Source: Bacteroidota bacterium
Lineage (GTDB): Bacteria > Bacteroidota > Bacteroidia > Flavobacteriales_D > Crocinitomicaceae
Direction: 5' to 3'
NCBI GenBank assembly: GCA_024280195.1
Contig: JAJRQP010000022.1
Span: forward strand, 1 to 7,383
DNA: 7,383 bases
Part shown: positions 5,288 through 7,383 of the stretch, one piece after another
Layout: each line of letters starts with the position of its first letter
How positions within the stretch are numbered: the stretch's first letter is position 1
Position numbers and translations under genes: made by a program
The notes under the pieces: generated by a model
Databases searched by the model: none
Told to the model about the DNA's origin: nothing
Seen by the model: the letters and a program-made list of their open reading frames with translations, nothing else

Positions 5288-6541
5288 ATGAAATTTACAG
5301 AATTGGGATTAATCCCAGAAATATTAACCTCGTTAAATAAACTAGGTTACACAGAACCAACACCTATTCAGCAACAAGCCATCCCTTTAGTACTAAACGG
5401 TAAGGACGTTTTAGGTTGTGCTCAAACAGGAACAGGTAAGACCGCTGCTTTCTCTATTCCATTGCTTCAATTGTTGCATGAGAGAAAAAACAGCACTAAT
5501 AGAACACGACCAATTAAAGCGCTGATTTTAACTCCAACAAGAGAATTAGCAGCACAAATTGCAGAAAGTATAAACGATTACGGAAAAGGTCTTGGATTGA
5601 AACATGCTTTGATTTTCGGAGGTGTTAAACAAGGTCCTCAGGTACAACGTCTAAGAGATGGAGTTGATATCTTGGTTGCTACACCTGGTCGATTATTGGA
5701 CTTGATGAATCAAGGACACATCAAACTGAATCAAATCGAATTTTTTGTTTTAGATGAAGCAGATAGAATGTTGGACATGGGATTCATCCATGACATCAAA
5801 AAAATTCTTCCGAAATTACCAGAAAGAAAACAGACGCTTTTCTTTTCTGCAACAATGCCATTGGTTATTGCAGATTTAGCTAAGAAAATATTATACAAGC
5901 CAGAGTACATTAAAGTTGATCCAGTTTCTTCTACGGCAGAAACGATTCAGCAAGTTGTGTATCACGTTTTAAAACCTGAAAAAAAGAATTTATTGAAGCA
6001 CATTCTTCAAGATGAGTCCATTAAAAGTATGTTGGTGTTCTCTAGAACAAAAAGAGGTGCTGACAGACTGGCTAAGTTGCTAGACAAGGCAAGAATACCA
6101 GCTGCAGCAATTCACGGAGATAAAAGTCAAGGAGCTAGAGAAAGAGCATTGGCAGAATTTAAATCGGGAAAGAAAAGAGTTTTAGTTGCAACAGATATTG
6201 CTGCGCGTGGAATCGATATTGATTCTTTACAATACGTTTTAAATTACGACTTACCAAACGAACCTGAAACTTATGTTCATCGAATTGGTAGAACGGGTAG
6301 AGCAGGAGCAAGTGGACTGTCTATTTCTCTTTGTGATATTGACGAAAGGCCGTTTCTAAAAGATATCGAGAAGTTGGTCAATAAAAAAATTAAAGTGATT
6401 ACTGATCATCCGTTTCCAATTACCGACAAAGCAATTGAAGAATACAAAGAGTTGCAGAAAAGTTATGAAAAAACAAACCAGAATAGACGTAGTGCTAATA
6501 AAAAACGTCGTGAAAATAATGGCGGAAAAAGAAGAAGGTAG
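5288..6541 (+). CDS. rhlE: DEAD-box ATP-dependent RNA helicase, RhlE type
   Basis: This 417-residue cytoplasmic enzyme unwinds RNA duplexes using ATP, with likely roles in ribosome assembly, RNA turnover and growth in the cold. All helicase motifs are intact: Q motif (Phe3 to Gln28, with PTPIQ at 24-28), Walker A AQTGTGKT 45-52, Ia PTRELA 83-88, Ib TPGR 132-135, II DEAD 156-159, III SAT 187-189, IV LVFSRT 249-254, V ATDIAARGID 301-310 and VI HRIGRTGR 331-338. The N-terminal pattern (ELGL, LGYTEPTPIQ) and the short basic tail (KKRRENNGGKRRR, 405-417) fit the RhlE subgroup rather than DeaD or DbpA, which have extra RNA-binding domains. The length is normal. The -7 element and inverted repeat just upstream suggest its own, possibly regulated, promoter. 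Confidence 0.96.
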   Translation: MKFTELGLIPEILTSLNKLGYTEPTPIQQQAIPLVLNGKDVLGCAQTGTGKTAAFSIPLLQLLHERKNSTNRTRPIKALILTPTRELAAQIAESINDYGKGLGLKHALIFGGVKQGPQVQRLRDGVDILVATPGRLLDLMNQGHIKLNQIEFFVLDEADRMLDMGFIHDIKKILPKLPERKQTLFFSATMPLVIADLAKKILYKPEYIKVDPVSSTAETIQQVVYHVLKPEKKNLLKHILQDESIKSMLVFSRTKRGADRLAKLLDKARIPAAAIHGDKSQGARERALAEFKSGKKRVLVATDIAARGIDIDSLQYVLNYDLPNEPETYVHRIGRTGRAGASGLSISLCDIDERPFLKDIEKLVNKKIKVITDHPFPITDKAIEEYKELQKSYEKTNQNRRSANKKRRENNGGKRRR

Positions 6542-6550
6542 TTAATTTTC

Positions 6551-6558
6551 TATTTTTG
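6551..6558 (+). promoter_or_regulatory. -7 element TATTTTTG for the HMA protein gene
   Basis: TATTTTTG matches TAnnTTTG exactly and lies 66 nt before ATG 6625, 9 nt after the rhlE stop. This would give a leader of about 60 nt. No -33 TTG is seen at the expected distance, so it could be a chance match in T-rich DNA. Confidence 0.35.
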
Positions 6559-6624
6559 TCGTAACTTAAGTGACAGGAAGTATTGATTTATCTTCTTAAT
6601 TTTAATGATTAAAACAGAATACTA

Positions 6625-6891
6625 ATGGAACATACGATAATAGTGCAGAATTTAAAATGTGGAGGTTGTGCATCAACAATAACAAAAGGAGTTACATCTA
6701 TTGATGGTGTCGACAATGTTAATGTAGATGTGGAAACATCAGCTATTTCTTTTACTTCGACCAATGATAGTATTGACAACGTTTTTGATAAACTAGCAAA
6801 AATGGGCTATCCTGTTGAGGGAGAATCTAATTCGTTAGGACAGAAAACGAAATCTTTTGTAAGTTGCGCAGTCGGTAAGATGAGTAATTAA
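6625..6891 (+). CDS. Heavy-metal-associated (HMA) domain protein, copper-chaperone-like
   Basis: This 88-residue cytoplasmic protein has the ferredoxin-like HMA fold that binds Cu(I) or a similar soft metal and passes it to a partner such as a P-type ATPase. The metal loop is LKCGGCAST at 10-18, with Cys12 and Cys15 as ligands. GVDNVNVDVETSAISF (28-43) and the helix FDKLAKMGYPV (54-64) complete the fold; MGYPV is the typical fifth-loop Tyr region. After the domain there is an extension, KTKSFVSCAVGKM (74-86), with a third Cys at 81. I recall a similar tail in related Bacteroidota proteins, which suggests it is functional. No metal ATPase or regulator lies in the window, so the partner is unknown. 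It is called CopZ-like by fold only, hence no symbol. Confidence 0.9.
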   Translation: MEHTIIVQNLKCGGCASTITKGVTSIDGVDNVNVDVETSAISFTSTNDSIDNVFDKLAKMGYPVEGESNSLGQKTKSFVSCAVGKMSN

Positions 6892-6905
6892 GAAACCTAT
6901 AACAG

Positions 6906-6940
6906 AAAAAAGGCGTTCAATTAAATTGAACGCCTTTTTT
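6906..6940. terminator. Strong bidirectional terminator between the HMA gene and yidC
   Basis: A perfect 10-bp stem (6912-6921 with 6925-6934, arm GGCGTTCAAT) closes a 3-nt loop TAA. Six A precede it (6906-6911) and six T follow (6935-6940). The A and T flanks give a U-run in both directions, suiting the two convergent genes, which end at 6891 and 6957. Confidence 0.93.
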
Positions 6941-6956
6941 ATTTCCTTAAAGAATT

Positions 6957-7383
6957 TTACTTCTTCTTTTTATTTTTCATTTGCTCCTGTTGCGATTTTT
7001 GCATTTGCTCCAATCTTGCTTGAAACTTAGACTTACCTTTTTTCTTCTTTGGATTTGCTTGAGCAGCCATCTTACGATTGGCCATTTTAAGCTTCAACTT
7101 CTCTTCGTCAACAAAGAATTTCTTGATTAATACCATGATCAATATCGAAATCAAGGTAGAAATGAAGTAGTAATAACTTAATCCTGAAGAATAGTTATTG
7201 AAGAAGAAAATCATCATGAAAGGGAAGAAGTACATAATCACTTTCATATTTGGCATACCTGGCTGTTGAGGCGTCTGCATGTTGCTACTGTTCAATGATT
7301 GGTAAATGAAAGTTGTACCAGCCATTAATAAAGTAAACAAAGAAACGTGGTCTCCGTAAGGCCAAATATTGAAGCCTAGGTTA
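6957..7383 (-). CDS. yidC: Membrane protein insertase YidC, C-terminal part (partial)
   Basis: This is the last 141 codons of YidC; the start is beyond the right edge and the frame is still open there. YidC is the inner-membrane insertase that places proteins in the bilayer, alone or with SecYEG. Visible from the edge: NLGFNIWPYGDHVSLFTLL, a segment from the end of a membrane helix pair; a short loop QTPQQPGMPNMK; then hydrophobic segments VIMYFFPFMMIFFF and YYYFISTLISILIMVLI, which are the last two transmembrane helices of the family; and a cytoplasmic tail rich in Lys and Gln ending in KNKKKK. Such basic tails are known to contact the ribosome in some YidC proteins, which is an inference here. 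The alternative TTG start at 7340 is not real, since family sequence continues upstream of it. Confidence 0.95.
   Translation of the reverse strand, partial: NLGFNIWPYGDHVSLFTLLMAGTTFIYQSLNSSNMQTPQQPGMPNMKVIMYFFPFMMIFFFNNYSSGLSYYYFISTLISILIMVLIKKFFVDEEKLKLKMANRKMAAQANPKKKKGKSKFQARLEQMQKSQQEQMKNKKKK

Overview
The window looks like the chromosome of a member of the Bacteroidota, probably Flavobacteriales-like. It is AT-rich. One secreted protein ends in a type IX secretion (T9SS) type A sorting domain. Several promoters match the Bacteroidota -7 element TAnnTTTG, no start codon has a clear Shine-Dalgarno sequence, and the YidC at the right edge has the long Lys/Gln-rich tail seen in this phylum. 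I cannot name a genus.

Layout, left to right. (1) 1-2096 is an accessory-looking block on the + strand. It holds a secreted protein that joins an OmpA-like peptidoglycan-binding domain to a von Willebrand factor A (vWA)-like domain, then an overlapping reading frame for a very basic 125-residue protein, then about 240 bp of non-coding DNA. (2) 2097-3382 is on the - strand and holds a DUF4268-type protein followed by a cleaved-adhesin-like T9SS cargo protein. (3) 3383-3490 is a divergent promoter region. It drives the DUF4268 gene leftward and, rightward, a rhodanese-domain lipoprotein that ends at a strong intrinsic terminator. (4) 4005-5213 is a secreted-protein gene of unrecognised family, broken by one in-frame TAA; the frame is otherwise open for 402 codon positions. 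(5) 5214-5287 is a short spacer with two tandem inverted repeats, the second overlapping the likely -7 element of the next gene. (6) 5288-6541 is a complete RhlE-type DEAD-box RNA helicase. (7) 6625-6891 is a small CxxC heavy-metal-associated (copper-chaperone-like) protein. (8) 6906-6940 is a strong bidirectional terminator shared with the convergent, partial yidC gene that runs off the right edge.

Most of the window is ordinary chromosomal content: RNA remodelling, membrane-protein insertion, metal handling, sulfur transfer and cell-surface proteins. No mobile element, CRISPR array, tRNA or rRNA was seen. The points most worth a second look are the single-stop split gene at 4005-5213, the OmpA-vWA fusion with its overlapping Lys/Arg/Cys-rich downstream frame, and -7 elements lying only 4-5 nt before two start codons, which suggests leaderless or nearly leaderless transcripts. 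I see no convincing evidence of a wholly new multi-gene system.
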